Positions 1 to 9,192 of a DNA stretch of 46,496 nt are shown here, piece after piece. Below the pieces are notes generated by a model, which was given only the letters and a program-made list of their open reading frames with translations, was not told the origin of the DNA and searched no databases. This DNA comes from a candidate division WWE3 bacterium (GTDB lineage Bacteria; Patescibacteriota; WWE3; UBA101185; UBA10185). The position numbers were made by a program, and so were the translations under genes. Each line of letters opens with the position of its first letter. The first letter of the stretch is position 1. The stretch lies in NCBI GenBank assembly GCA_012798115.1, contig JAAZNV010000014.1, positions 1-46,496 of the forward strand, given 5' to 3'.

Positions 1-482
1 CCATTATCAAAAGACACCGTATCAGGGTAGAAAATAAGCAATCCCATTTTAGAAATTTTAATTGGTTTAGCTTGTTTGGGATTTTCCATTGCAAATTTAT
101 AAGCAGTTAATTGAGTTCTGTACTTTTCGATTTTATCTTCACCCGGTTGGCTGATTTTGAGGTCAACAAGTGTATAGGTATCATCAGAGTTTTTACATAT
201 TAGATCGTACTTTCCTTTAATAAAGCAGGTCGTGCCAGGGACTGTAATAGATTCTACAAAACCTTCTTGGCTGATTACTTGGCAGTCTGGTAAGGTATCG
301 GATAGTGTATTAAGATTCTTGCCCACAAGACTCCCTTGAATTCTGGTATTAAGCGCTGAAAACACACCGGGCATAGGCATACTTGGTTGAGTAATCCCAT
401 ATTTTATTTTGAGGTAGTAACAGTGTTTGCATTCTTCATAGAGATAGGCGAAGTCTGATGGTGATAATTTGTAAATACTCAT
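1..482 (-). CDS. PD-(D/E)XK-like nuclease (RecB/Cas4-like), C-terminus cut by window edge
   Basis: Hand translation of minus strand from ATG at 482..480: MSIYKLSPSDFAYLYEECKHCYYLKIKYGITQPSMPMPG...FIKGKYDLICKNSDDTYTLVDLKISQPGEDKIEKYRTQLTAYKFAMENP. 'GKYDLI...LVDLKIS...YRTQLTAYKFA' matches the PD-(D/E)XK pattern. Start overlaps the stop of the upstream methylase (ATAATG). Not in the ORF track. Confidence 0.75.
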   Translation of the reverse strand, partial: MSIYKLSPSDFAYLYEECKHCYYLKIKYGITQPSMPMPGVFSALNTRIQGSLVGKNLNTLSDTLPDCQVISQEGFVESITVPGTTCFIKGKYDLICKNSDDTYTLVDLKISQPGEDKIEKYRTQLTAYKFAMENPKQAKPIKISKMGLLIFYPDTVSFDN

Positions 483-3400
483 TATATTGTTCCTTCAATC
501 AAACTTATCTCATCTGAGTCAAACCCGTATAATTCATAAAATAGTGAGTCTATCTGCTTTTCATAATTATTAACTTCTTTCTGCTTCTCTATATTAATAG
601 AGTAGTCGGTAGTGTTAGTTATATCGAGGATATCATTAACGAGGCTGATAAATGGCTTTTGATCTTCTAATGAAAGCTTTATTACTGGGATTTTTTCTAC
701 AGCAAATTTTTTCCATTGGATAGTGGCCATACCTGAACTATTACAAATTAGAGAAAAATAAAAATGGCATAATTTTGAATTTAAGAAAGCTAGTAAGTAC
801 TTTAAAGAATCTCCAACCATTAGAAATGCACCGGCTAGAATATAGTCTTCCTTATCAGAATATGCGAACTTATTCCTATTTGTAAGCTCAATCCATATAA
901 TTTTTTCACTCGTAAAATCTTGCATAAAAGCACAATCCCTAAGATTATAAATAGTTTGGCCTTTGTCCTGCCGTTTCTCGAGATTAGACTTATATTTATT
1001 TAAATGGCTCTTTATAGAGGGAAAGTCTTCAACATCTATCCTTGGAATTTCTGAACCCTCCTCAGTTTTATAGCCGTTGTGGGTAGTAATTAGGTATAAA
1101 CCTGACTCTCTATAGAAATATCTGCCTATATCCCTGCCTCTTATAATTGGTTTTATTATGCTTTCAGATTTTTTATCCTCTTTTACAACCTCTTCTTTTA
1201 TCTGATGGTCAATAATGAAGGCCTCATTAAAACCGGTTTTAATTCCATAATTTATTCTTATATTCCACTCAACCAATTCGGTCCCTCTGTCTTCTATTAT
1301 TTTCTTGATACTTATAATCTCAGGTTTTTCTATAGTCCATTCCCTTTCGTTTAGGTCATCTTGAAGAAATTCAAATTCATAGGGATTTCCAATACTTCTA
1401 GAGAAATAAAACCTGTTTTTACTAGTGTGTATTTTTGAAGCTATGAGTATAAGTGTATTTGTAATCGCTTCGAAAATATGTTGATCCCCAAAGTTTATTA
1501 TATTTCTAAGTGTCACGTTATATTTTATGTAACTTCTTAAAAATGAGCCATATCTTGCACGCAAGAATTTATTAGAAGTAATAAATGTTAAAGTTCCAGT
1601 AGTGTTTAGTAGCTTAAAACCCCTCTCATAAAAGTATGTGTAGAGATCTGATACTGAATTATATACGTCATATTCCTTTTCCAGCCCCTCCTTATACGTA
1701 ATTTCTTCTTGTCTTACGTAGGGTGGGTTAGCTATTATAACGTCAAAGCCTCCCTTGTCTTGAAATACTTCGCTATAGTTAAGCTTCCAAAGGAAAAATG
1801 GACGAATATTAGCTTTCTTAAATTTTTCAATTTCCCTCAGTTTAATATCATTCTTCTGTTCCTTAATCGTGGCTTCTATAAGATCCCAGGTTAGGGCATC
1901 AATCTGCTTCTTTATAGAGTCTTTTTGTTTTTTTTGTGAAATACTAAAGAATTCCTTCTGAAGTTCTTTAAGTTTATCTGCTTTTAACTTAGCCTCACTA
2001 ACGAGCTCAAATAGACTAGTATTGTTCGCCTTACTTTTTGTCGCCTTACTTAATTTTTTTAACATTTCATTGTGTTTCTTTATTTCAGACTCTATTTGAA
2101 TCCTTCTGTCAGAATTAAGACCGCCGTTGGAGTATAGATTGAAAAACTCTCTTTGTAATTCATTAATCTTGTTTTTAATTTCATTCATTTGTGAACTGCT
2201 ATCATAGGTTGGATTGTTTATTATTTCTTCATCAAACAGTTTTATACCTTCGTATTCTTGGAGTAGACTATTACCTTGCATTATTTTATAGTCGAGGTTC
2301 GGCAATGGTTTTATAAGGTTTATGTCTTTTTCTTCTACAATCAAGGACAACCAAAGTCTAAGTTTAGCTATTTCAGTGGCACCGAGGTCTATGTCTACAC
2401 CATATAAATTATCTTGAATTGCGTGATGTTTTAAAGCATAAACAGACCTATCTCCATCTACTAAATAACTTGAGATGATACTTCTTACCTTAACGATTTC
2501 GGTCATCATTCCTACCAAAAAGGCACCAGAACCGACCGCAGGGTCACAAACTCTGATATTGGATAATGCTTCATCTATTTCTTTAGCGTTTGATACAACA
2601 CTTGCGGGCAACTTATAAAAATAGGTCGCAGTTTCCTCTCCAGCTTTAGTTACCACCTTATCGTTCTCGACAGCAGCCTCGCCAACTTTAATAAGTGTGT
2701 CTATGTCTTTCTTATCAATTTTTTCTTTTAGCTCTCCGACAAGGTAATTTGCTAAACTCTCCTGGCACATATAATGTACGATCTCACGTGGTGTGTAATA
2801 TGCTCCTTTTGATTTTCTATCCTTAATCTCCAGCAGGTTTTCAAATACTTTCCCGAGCATCTCAGGATCTACTGCAACTTCTTTTTCTAAGGGCTCATCC
2901 TCCTTAACTGTAAAGTTATATCTGTCGAAAACATCCAATATTGCTGTCCCTAAATCTCCCTCAGCAGTTTTTTCCTTGTTAGAAAAAAGGCTATTTGGTA
3001 GTTGTATGTCTGTATGTACCCAGTCGTAATTATTTAATGGATCAAATAAACCTCCGTTCAAAAAAGGAATCTTACTGTTAAATCTACTATAAAAATTATC
3101 GGGTCTTTCTGTAGCGAGTGCTTCGTAGAAGAGTGGTTCTAAAATATCATTGAAAAAGTTAGTGTAATTAGTTATTTGACTATCAAATAATTTCCTAAGA
3201 AAATCTTTTGGACCCGTACCCCATTCATCGTCTCGCTTTACACCAAACCACCCCTTTTTTTGTAAGAAATATAAAAATACAATTTGTCCTAGAAGTTTTT
3301 TGGAAAAGTCAGATGTGCTAATACTCTTATCTTCGAAATCTTTTTTTATCAAAGGGTCGTTTTTCAGTTGTTCATCAAGCTCATCCTTTACTTTCAAAAA

Positions 3401-4021
3401 CAATTCTCTATATTTTTCAAAGAATTCTTTGGTTACCTTTTCAATATTAAAAGCCTCCTCAAGTTGGTTTAATGTGGGGTTATCCTTATCATCCTCGATA
3501 ATTGGTACGAGTCGGCTTTGAGCAGTGTGGCTTGATTCGTTGTTTCCTACAAGAAAGGAAAATCTTTTAGCGGGAGTTAATTCCTTCTTAATCTTTACTT
3601 TACCATTTTGGCTGTTATCGATAGCATACTCCATTCTTACTAGTGAAAAGCGCCAATCGATCTCGTTCGGGGAAACAAATGCTACTAAAGCAGCGTCCTT
3701 TAATATGTCTCCTCTACTGCCGTTTAAGTACCAAGCAACAAAGTTTCTTTGCATGCTTCTTGCTTGCTCCAGTGAAGTTTCTTTGTTTAGATTTACTATC
3801 AATATGTCAATTTCGTTTTCCTCAGAGTCTTTATACTTTCCAAGCCTTTCAAGTGTATTTATATAATCTCTATACGCGGTGGGGATATAATTACCACGGT
3901 ATACAAATGTTTTTTCTTCAAATACGTTTAATAGGTTTTTAATGAAATAGTGGAATTTCTCTTTATCAAATTTGTTTTCAAAAGTGTCTTTAACAATCTT
4001 TCTGGCTAATTCTTTATTCAC
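482..4021 (-). CDS. Eco57I-like / type IIG-like N6-adenine DNA methylase
   Basis: 1179 aa; SAM motif VCDPAVGSGAFLVGMM and catalytic NPPY (DVIIANPPYVRQEE); C-terminal TRD-like region; GTG start immediately after the helicase stop. Confidence 0.85.
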   Translation of the reverse strand: MNKELARKIVKDTFENKFDKEKFHYFIKNLLNVFEEKTFVYRGNYIPTAYRDYINTLERLGKYKDSEENEIDILIVNLNKETSLEQARSMQRNFVAWYLNGSRGDILKDAALVAFVSPNEIDWRFSLVRMEYAIDNSQNGKVKIKKELTPAKRFSFLVGNNESSHTAQSRLVPIIEDDKDNPTLNQLEEAFNIEKVTKEFFEKYRELFLKVKDELDEQLKNDPLIKKDFEDKSISTSDFSKKLLGQIVFLYFLQKKGWFGVKRDDEWGTGPKDFLRKLFDSQITNYTNFFNDILEPLFYEALATERPDNFYSRFNSKIPFLNGGLFDPLNNYDWVHTDIQLPNSLFSNKEKTAEGDLGTAILDVFDRYNFTVKEDEPLEKEVAVDPEMLGKVFENLLEIKDRKSKGAYYTPREIVHYMCQESLANYLVGELKEKIDKKDIDTLIKVGEAAVENDKVVTKAGEETATYFYKLPASVVSNAKEIDEALSNIRVCDPAVGSGAFLVGMMTEIVKVRSIISSYLVDGDRSVYALKHHAIQDNLYGVDIDLGATEIAKLRLWLSLIVEEKDINLIKPLPNLDYKIMQGNSLLQEYEGIKLFDEEIINNPTYDSSSQMNEIKNKINELQREFFNLYSNGGLNSDRRIQIESEIKKHNEMLKKLSKATKSKANNTSLFELVSEAKLKADKLKELQKEFFSISQKKQKDSIKKQIDALTWDLIEATIKEQKNDIKLREIEKFKKANIRPFFLWKLNYSEVFQDKGGFDVIIANPPYVRQEEITYKEGLEKEYDVYNSVSDLYTYFYERGFKLLNTTGTLTFITSNKFLRARYGSFLRSYIKYNVTLRNIINFGDQHIFEAITNTLILIASKIHTSKNRFYFSRSIGNPYEFEFLQDDLNEREWTIEKPEIISIKKIIEDRGTELVEWNIRINYGIKTGFNEAFIIDHQIKEEVVKEDKKSESIIKPIIRGRDIGRYFYRESGLYLITTHNGYKTEEGSEIPRIDVEDFPSIKSHLNKYKSNLEKRQDKGQTIYNLRDCAFMQDFTSEKIIWIELTNRNKFAYSDKEDYILAGAFLMVGDSLKYLLAFLNSKLCHFYFSLICNSSGMATIQWKKFAVEKIPVIKLSLEDQKPFISLVNDILDITNTTDYSINIEKQKEVNNYEKQIDSLFYELYGFDSDEISLIEGTI

Positions 4022-4022
4022 C

Positions 4023-7000
4023 TTACTGTCCTTTCCCAGTGAAATACTCAGATAGTATTACTTCCCTAGGGCCAGAAGTCTGTGCAGAACTCTCCGCTAA
4101 AGACTCTTTGAAAAGCTCATTAGGTATATCTCGTTTACAAACTGCAATTACTTTCAATGGGTCAATTGATGATTTTAATTCCTCATCTATTTCTTGTTTT
4201 AGCACTTTCAGAGTTTGCCTTGGTAATACACCTTCCTCCAATAAACGTATAACGTCTTTAAGATACTGTTCTTGATCCTCAGTAAATCCTTGATAGTGTT
4301 TGATTTGATTACTATTGAGATATTTCAATAACTGAGTTGCATTATCTCTTCCACTTGTTTTCTCAGCGATTTCGGCTTCATCGGTTGTTGCAAAGGTAAA
4401 CTCTTCTTTACTTTTTTCTAATAGTTCATAGTAATTCTTTCCCATCTTTTCTCTCTGAGTTTCTGGTTCTACTGTTAATAGATTAGCGGTAGTTATAAAA
4501 TCTAATTCGGTCGCTGTCTTACTGTCACTCAAGTAGAACTTTTCAAGTCTTCCCTTTCTCATGTATGAAAGCAGGGAGTTTTTATGCTCGTTTTGTGTAC
4601 GTGCAGTACGAGCTTTTCTGGGAAGCCTCTTTATTTTTTCGAACAAATCTACTTCTTTATCGCGAATATCCTTTATTACATGTAAGAACTTAAGCTCGCT
4701 CTCCTCATCCTTACCTTCGCCAGTGATAGTCTCTTTCATAGTCAACTGTTGGAATAAGTCGTGAGATTTGATTTCTTCTCCATCAGTTAATAAGCGAGCG
4801 TCATTACCCAACATCTCTATAAACATTTTAATTTTATATTCAGCAGCTTCCTTTAGTTGTATTTGATTATTGGCTTGCTGTGTTGGAAAGAAATTAAAAG
4901 TATATATAACATCAAACTTTGTATCGACGCGATTTATACGTCCCACTCTCTGCATTAATCTGGTTGGATTCCAAGGAAGGTCGTAGTTTATAACAACATT
5001 GGATCGGTGTAAATTTACACCTTCTGCTAAAACCTCTGTTGTAACCAGTATTCTAAAGTCATCACTTCTGTTTCTAGCTCTTGCGTCGAAGTTGTCTATA
5101 ACTTGATTTCTAATAATGTTACTTGAGGCACCAGTAAAAAGCAGTGTTTGGGTAGGAAAGTTACTTTCCAAATTCTTCTGAATATATTCTGCTGTTTCTT
5201 TAGATTCTGTAAATATTATTAACTTATTTTCCTTTAAGATGTTGTTTGATTTAAGGTTTGAAACAAATTCCAAAAGCTTTGGATCCCTATTAATCTTATT
5301 CCACAATTTCTGTATATCTGTAAGTATCCTCATATCATTTAATAGATTTTCTTTAAGCTGCGGATCGAAGTCATCTGTTGAGTATTTTTGAGCCTTATCC
5401 TCATCAATTAGCCTTTGTACTGCCTCATCATCATCGTTTTCAAGCATTTCAAATATCTTGTCTACATATCCTTTACTCACATAAACGTTTCCCTTCTCAT
5501 ATTCGTTTATAAACTGCTCATACGAGTAAAGAAATCTTTTTAATGTTTGCTTGAATGCAAAGAAACTACTTTCAAGACGTTTTATCAGGAGTATTTTCAT
5601 GAAACGACCCATATTTCTTTGTCCTTGTTCCTCAATGTTTTTTTGTTCACCGGTGAAATAAAGCATCGGCATATATCTTGAATAGGTAAATTCTTTTGTT
5701 ATTAATTCGATGGTTTTATTAAAAATCTCATCCTCCTCAGTATCTAGTTGATAAAATATCGGTTCGGGGTTCGCTACCTCAGGAAACTTTAAATTTTGCC
5801 TTTTTAAATCCTCACCAAAGTATTTTTGTATCTCGCTTCTGGTTCTTCTAACCATAAGGTGCTTTAGCACCTTCTCACGAATATCCCTTGAGTTTTGTTC
5901 TACCACAGACATATACTCCTCGTGGTCATCTTGTCTGTTTAACCCCTTAAGGTTGTTATCAAGTTTTGCAAAGAAAGATTCAAGATTGGGTAGTCCAGGC
6001 AAAGTGCTTTTTTTGGATTTTTGAAAAAGTTTTATTTGGCTCAGAATATCCTTAGGTGAATTATTTAAAGGTGTGGCTGTAATTAATATAACCCTCTTAC
6101 CCCAGCATATTTGTTTTAACAACTCGTATCTTCCTGTGACTTCGTTCCTAAAATTGTGGGATTCGTCTATAAAAACATTTTTATACTCCTCGGTTCCTTT
6201 CGCCACTAGTTTGTGCAATGATCCTATCGACTCAAAAGTTGCCGGTATATTGAAGTCTTTGAATACATTTCTCCATGAACCCAGATTTCTCTCGTCCAAA
6301 AGGTTAGGAGGTGCAAGAACTAAATTCCTACCCTCAAGTTGTTGGGCTAGCATGGAGGCGATATATGTTTTACCAAGACCCACGACATCCGAAATGAAAA
6401 CACCTCCATACTCTTCAACAATTCTTTTTGCGTTTAATACCGCCTGTTCTTGGTATTCCAAAGATTTAAAATTCTCGGGTATGTATTTATAAAATAACTC
6501 CTCAGATTGACTCAAGTCTGTTTTAAAATACTCATATAAAAACTTCAAATATAACTCATAAGGCGTGATCGTATCATTTAGCCAAGTTCTTTGCTGTACT
6601 GTTTCTATATATTTCTCGCTTACATCTACTGCCGACTCCCACAAGTGATTAAATTGTTTCTGTGCAAAAGAAACATCCTCAGGTCTACTCAATTCAACGT
6701 TAAACTCTAGGTTGTCAACAAGACCACTTTTTGTAAAATTGCTCGATCCTGTAATAACCCTTCCGACATCTCTATCTCCTTCCTTAAAACCCATAATATA
6801 GAGTTTTGCGTGTAGATTCTCTGTAGGATAAGCCTTTATCTCGAGCTTGCCCGATCTTAACCACTCGATAAATTTGTACACACCTTTTTCAACAGCTTCG
6901 GAATCTTTGGAGTTTTCTAACTCACTAAAAATCATGTTTTCAAAGTGTGTTTTTGTTTCTGAGTAAGAATATTCAAGCTCAAGTTGTTTTGATTTCTCTA

Positions 7001-7229
7001 TGAAAGTAGTTACTTCACTACTGGTACCTATACCAATAAGTATTCTTATTTTATTTGTTGTTTCTAAAGACTCGTATAATTCATGGAAACCACTTGAGTA
7101 AAAATACCCAACCAAAACATCAAAATACGCAGTATCTTTTATGAGTGTTCTAAATCTATCTAAAAGGGAGCTATTATTCTCGTTTGTAATAAAGCTTGTG
7201 TCTGTGCTCATATTGTCATTATAACTCAA
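4023..7229 (-). CDS. PLD-like nuclease domain fused to SNF2-type helicase
   Basis: 1068 aa; N-terminal HKD-like motif (NLHAKLYIMGF...VITGSSNFTKSGL), Walker A SDVVGLGKTYIAS, DEAH-like FIDESHNFRN, helicase C motif RLMQRVGRINRVDTKFDVIYTFNFFPT. Confidence 0.85.
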   Translation of the reverse strand: MSYNDNMSTDTSFITNENNSSLLDRFRTLIKDTAYFDVLVGYFYSSGFHELYESLETTNKIRILIGIGTSSEVTTFIEKSKQLELEYSYSETKTHFENMIFSELENSKDSEAVEKGVYKFIEWLRSGKLEIKAYPTENLHAKLYIMGFKEGDRDVGRVITGSSNFTKSGLVDNLEFNVELSRPEDVSFAQKQFNHLWESAVDVSEKYIETVQQRTWLNDTITPYELYLKFLYEYFKTDLSQSEELFYKYIPENFKSLEYQEQAVLNAKRIVEEYGGVFISDVVGLGKTYIASMLAQQLEGRNLVLAPPNLLDERNLGSWRNVFKDFNIPATFESIGSLHKLVAKGTEEYKNVFIDESHNFRNEVTGRYELLKQICWGKRVILITATPLNNSPKDILSQIKLFQKSKKSTLPGLPNLESFFAKLDNNLKGLNRQDDHEEYMSVVEQNSRDIREKVLKHLMVRRTRSEIQKYFGEDLKRQNLKFPEVANPEPIFYQLDTEEDEIFNKTIELITKEFTYSRYMPMLYFTGEQKNIEEQGQRNMGRFMKILLIKRLESSFFAFKQTLKRFLYSYEQFINEYEKGNVYVSKGYVDKIFEMLENDDDEAVQRLIDEDKAQKYSTDDFDPQLKENLLNDMRILTDIQKLWNKINRDPKLLEFVSNLKSNNILKENKLIIFTESKETAEYIQKNLESNFPTQTLLFTGASSNIIRNQVIDNFDARARNRSDDFRILVTTEVLAEGVNLHRSNVVINYDLPWNPTRLMQRVGRINRVDTKFDVIYTFNFFPTQQANNQIQLKEAAEYKIKMFIEMLGNDARLLTDGEEIKSHDLFQQLTMKETITGEGKDEESELKFLHVIKDIRDKEVDLFEKIKRLPRKARTARTQNEHKNSLLSYMRKGRLEKFYLSDSKTATELDFITTANLLTVEPETQREKMGKNYYELLEKSKEEFTFATTDEAEIAEKTSGRDNATQLLKYLNSNQIKHYQGFTEDQEQYLKDVIRLLEEGVLPRQTLKVLKQEIDEELKSSIDPLKVIAVCKRDIPNELFKESLAESSAQTSGPREVILSEYFTGKGQ

Positions 7230-7328
7230 CTTATAAAGTAATCGAATATTGAAAATATACTAATGAAATATTATATAGAAGAGTGTAGGTAATTATTGAC
7301 TATTTACTGTATTGACGGGAATAACCTT

Positions 7329-7357
7329 TTGACTAATCTTTTTGTTAGTGCTATAAA
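7329..7357 (+). promoter_or_regulatory. sigma70-like promoter for phage-island operon
   Basis: TTGACT (7329-7334), 17-nt spacer, TATAAA (7352-7357), upstream of the 7449 CDS. Confidence 0.5.
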
Positions 7358-7390
7358 AGAATTACAACTTAATAGAACTTAATCTACCAA

Positions 7391-7436
7391 GGGAGGTTTG
7401 AAATGTAATAAATTTTGCCTCCTTTTTTGTGGAGGC
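7391..7436 (+). promoter_or_regulatory. Leader with SD + AUG-UAA start-stop and hairpin
   Basis: GGGAGG (7391-7396), ATGTAA (7403-7408), then GCCTCC (7417-7422) able to pair with GGAGGC (7431-7436) or with the upstream GGGAGG. Confidence 0.35.
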
Positions 7437-7448
7437 TGAAAGGAAAGT

Positions 7449-8786
7449 ATGTTGCAAAACAGACCTCTACAGGTAAATAACGTATCTGTAAAGAACCTTG
7501 TACCTAGTTTTTATAATCCCCGTAAGTGGTCGAAAGAATCCGTAGAACAGTTAAAGGAAAGTATTAGCAAATTCGGACTAGTAGATCCGATTATTGTTAA
7601 TAATGCCAAAAACAGAAAAGGTGTCATTATCGGAGGACACTTTAGATTTCATGTAGCCAAACTACTAAATTATAATGAGATACCCGTTGTATACGTAAAT
7701 ATTCCGAATATAGAAAAAGAAAAGGAGCTAAACCTGCGTTTAAACAAGAATATCGGAGATTGGGATTACAAACTTCTGGCTGAATTTGATCCGTCAATCC
7801 TTGGAAATATAGGTTTTTCCGGTGAGGATCTTGATGACATATTCGGCTTAGATGAAACACCAGAGATTTTTGACTTGGAAAAAGAGCTGGCAAAGCTTGA
7901 TATCAAGAAGATCCGAATCAAAAAGGGAGATGTATTAAGACTGGGTGAAAGCAAACTCATGTGTGGAGACTCAACAGTTGAGACCGATGTATTAAAGCTT
8001 ATGGGCAAAGAAAAAGCTGATATGTGTTTTACTGATCCCCCATACATATTGGACTACCTTAAAGGAAAGAAGAAGGCTGGTAACGCTATAACAGGATTTG
8101 GAGCTAAAAGAGATAGAAGATATCTGGAAACTGATGTGTTACCAGATGATTTTACTGAGAAATGGATGGCTAACATTCATAAAGTCCAGAACGAAAGCTT
8201 CTCAATTATTGTTTATGAGAACTGGAAAAACCTTAGAACTATTTGGGGCGAAATGGAAAAGTACTGGAAGGTCAAAAACATGATCGTGTGGCACTTGCCC
8301 AATAGAACCCAAGGCTTCGCAGGAAAATACAGATTTTTCTCTAAGCACGACATAGCAATGATTGGTGCAAGTCCAAATGTTGATATACCGTTTAACTTAG
8401 AACCTGAAAAAGATGGCTTACAGAATGAGTATGAGACAGCTCTTTACGCAATTTCTGGTAAGCCGCAATGGGAAAGCTATAAACACGGTAAGAAATATCA
8501 GCCAACAGATTTTATAGAATACGTAGCATCGGATGAAAAAAGCTCTGGCCAAGGAATAATCTTTGGAACCAAGCCTATTGAGATACTCATCCCCTACATT
8601 AAGGTGCTAACAAAACGTGATGACTTAATAATAGAACCATTTGGTGGCTCAGGATCGACGCTTATCGCTGCAACAAAGATGAAAAGGAGATGCTACGTCA
8701 TGGAAAAGTCCCCCGTGTACGCTGAGGTTATTAAAAGAAGGTGGGAAAAGTTAACAGGTAAGAAAGGAGAAATAATCCATGAATAA
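7449..8786 (+). CDS. ParB-like nuclease domain fused to DNA methylase (phage type)
   Basis: 445 aa; ParB-like N-terminus (LVPSFYNPRKWSKESVEQLKESISKFGLVDPIIVN...IIGGHFR), DPPY motif (MCFTDPPYILDY), EPFGGSGSTLIA. Confidence 0.88.
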   Translation: MLQNRPLQVNNVSVKNLVPSFYNPRKWSKESVEQLKESISKFGLVDPIIVNNAKNRKGVIIGGHFRFHVAKLLNYNEIPVVYVNIPNIEKEKELNLRLNKNIGDWDYKLLAEFDPSILGNIGFSGEDLDDIFGLDETPEIFDLEKELAKLDIKKIRIKKGDVLRLGESKLMCGDSTVETDVLKLMGKEKADMCFTDPPYILDYLKGKKKAGNAITGFGAKRDRRYLETDVLPDDFTEKWMANIHKVQNESFSIIVYENWKNLRTIWGEMEKYWKVKNMIVWHLPNRTQGFAGKYRFFSKHDIAMIGASPNVDIPFNLEPEKDGLQNEYETALYAISGKPQWESYKHGKKYQPTDFIEYVASDEKSSGQGIIFGTKPIEILIPYIKVLTKRDDLIIEPFGGSGSTLIAATKMKRRCYVMEKSPVYAEVIKRRWEKLTGKKGEIIHE

Positions 8787-9192
8787 AACAATCCAAAAAA
8801 GACAACAGAAAGAAAAGGCATTACTTCTAGAACACTTGGAAAAGACGCCTATTATCCAGTTTGCCTGTGAGAAGACAGGAGTGTCCCGAGCTACATTTTA
8901 CAGGTGGAAACTGGACGATAAAGAGTTTGCTGAAAAAGCTGATAAAGCATTGCAGGAAGGTGTAGCACTTATGAACGACTATGCCGAGTCACAGCTAATA
9001 TCTTCAATCAGGGATAAAAACATGACAGCAATAATATATTGGTTAAAGCATCGACATAAAGAGTATTCCAACAGAATTCAGGTTACAGGATATATGGAAC
9101 ATAAAAATGTAGAGATAAGCGCTGAATACAGAGAGCTTATCGAAAAAGCTTTGGACTTATCTCTTCCGGAAGGAGGCATAAACGATGCTTAA
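8779..9192 (+). CDS. Terminase small subunit-like HTH protein
   Basis: 137 aa; HTH (IIQFACEKTGVSRATFYRWKLDDKEFAEKADKAL); overlaps both the methylase gene and TerL. Confidence 0.7.
   Translation: MNKTIQKRQQKEKALLLEHLEKTPIIQFACEKTGVSRATFYRWKLDDKEFAEKADKALQEGVALMNDYAESQLISSIRDKNMTAIIYWLKHRHKEYSNRIQVTGYMEHKNVEISAEYRELIEKALDLSLPEGGINDA

Noticed and set aside
3300-6492. Several plus-strand ORFs (60-140 aa) inside the methylase/helicase genes
   Set aside because: Fully antisense to strong minus-strand CDSs, low-complexity Ser/Phe/Leu-rich composition.
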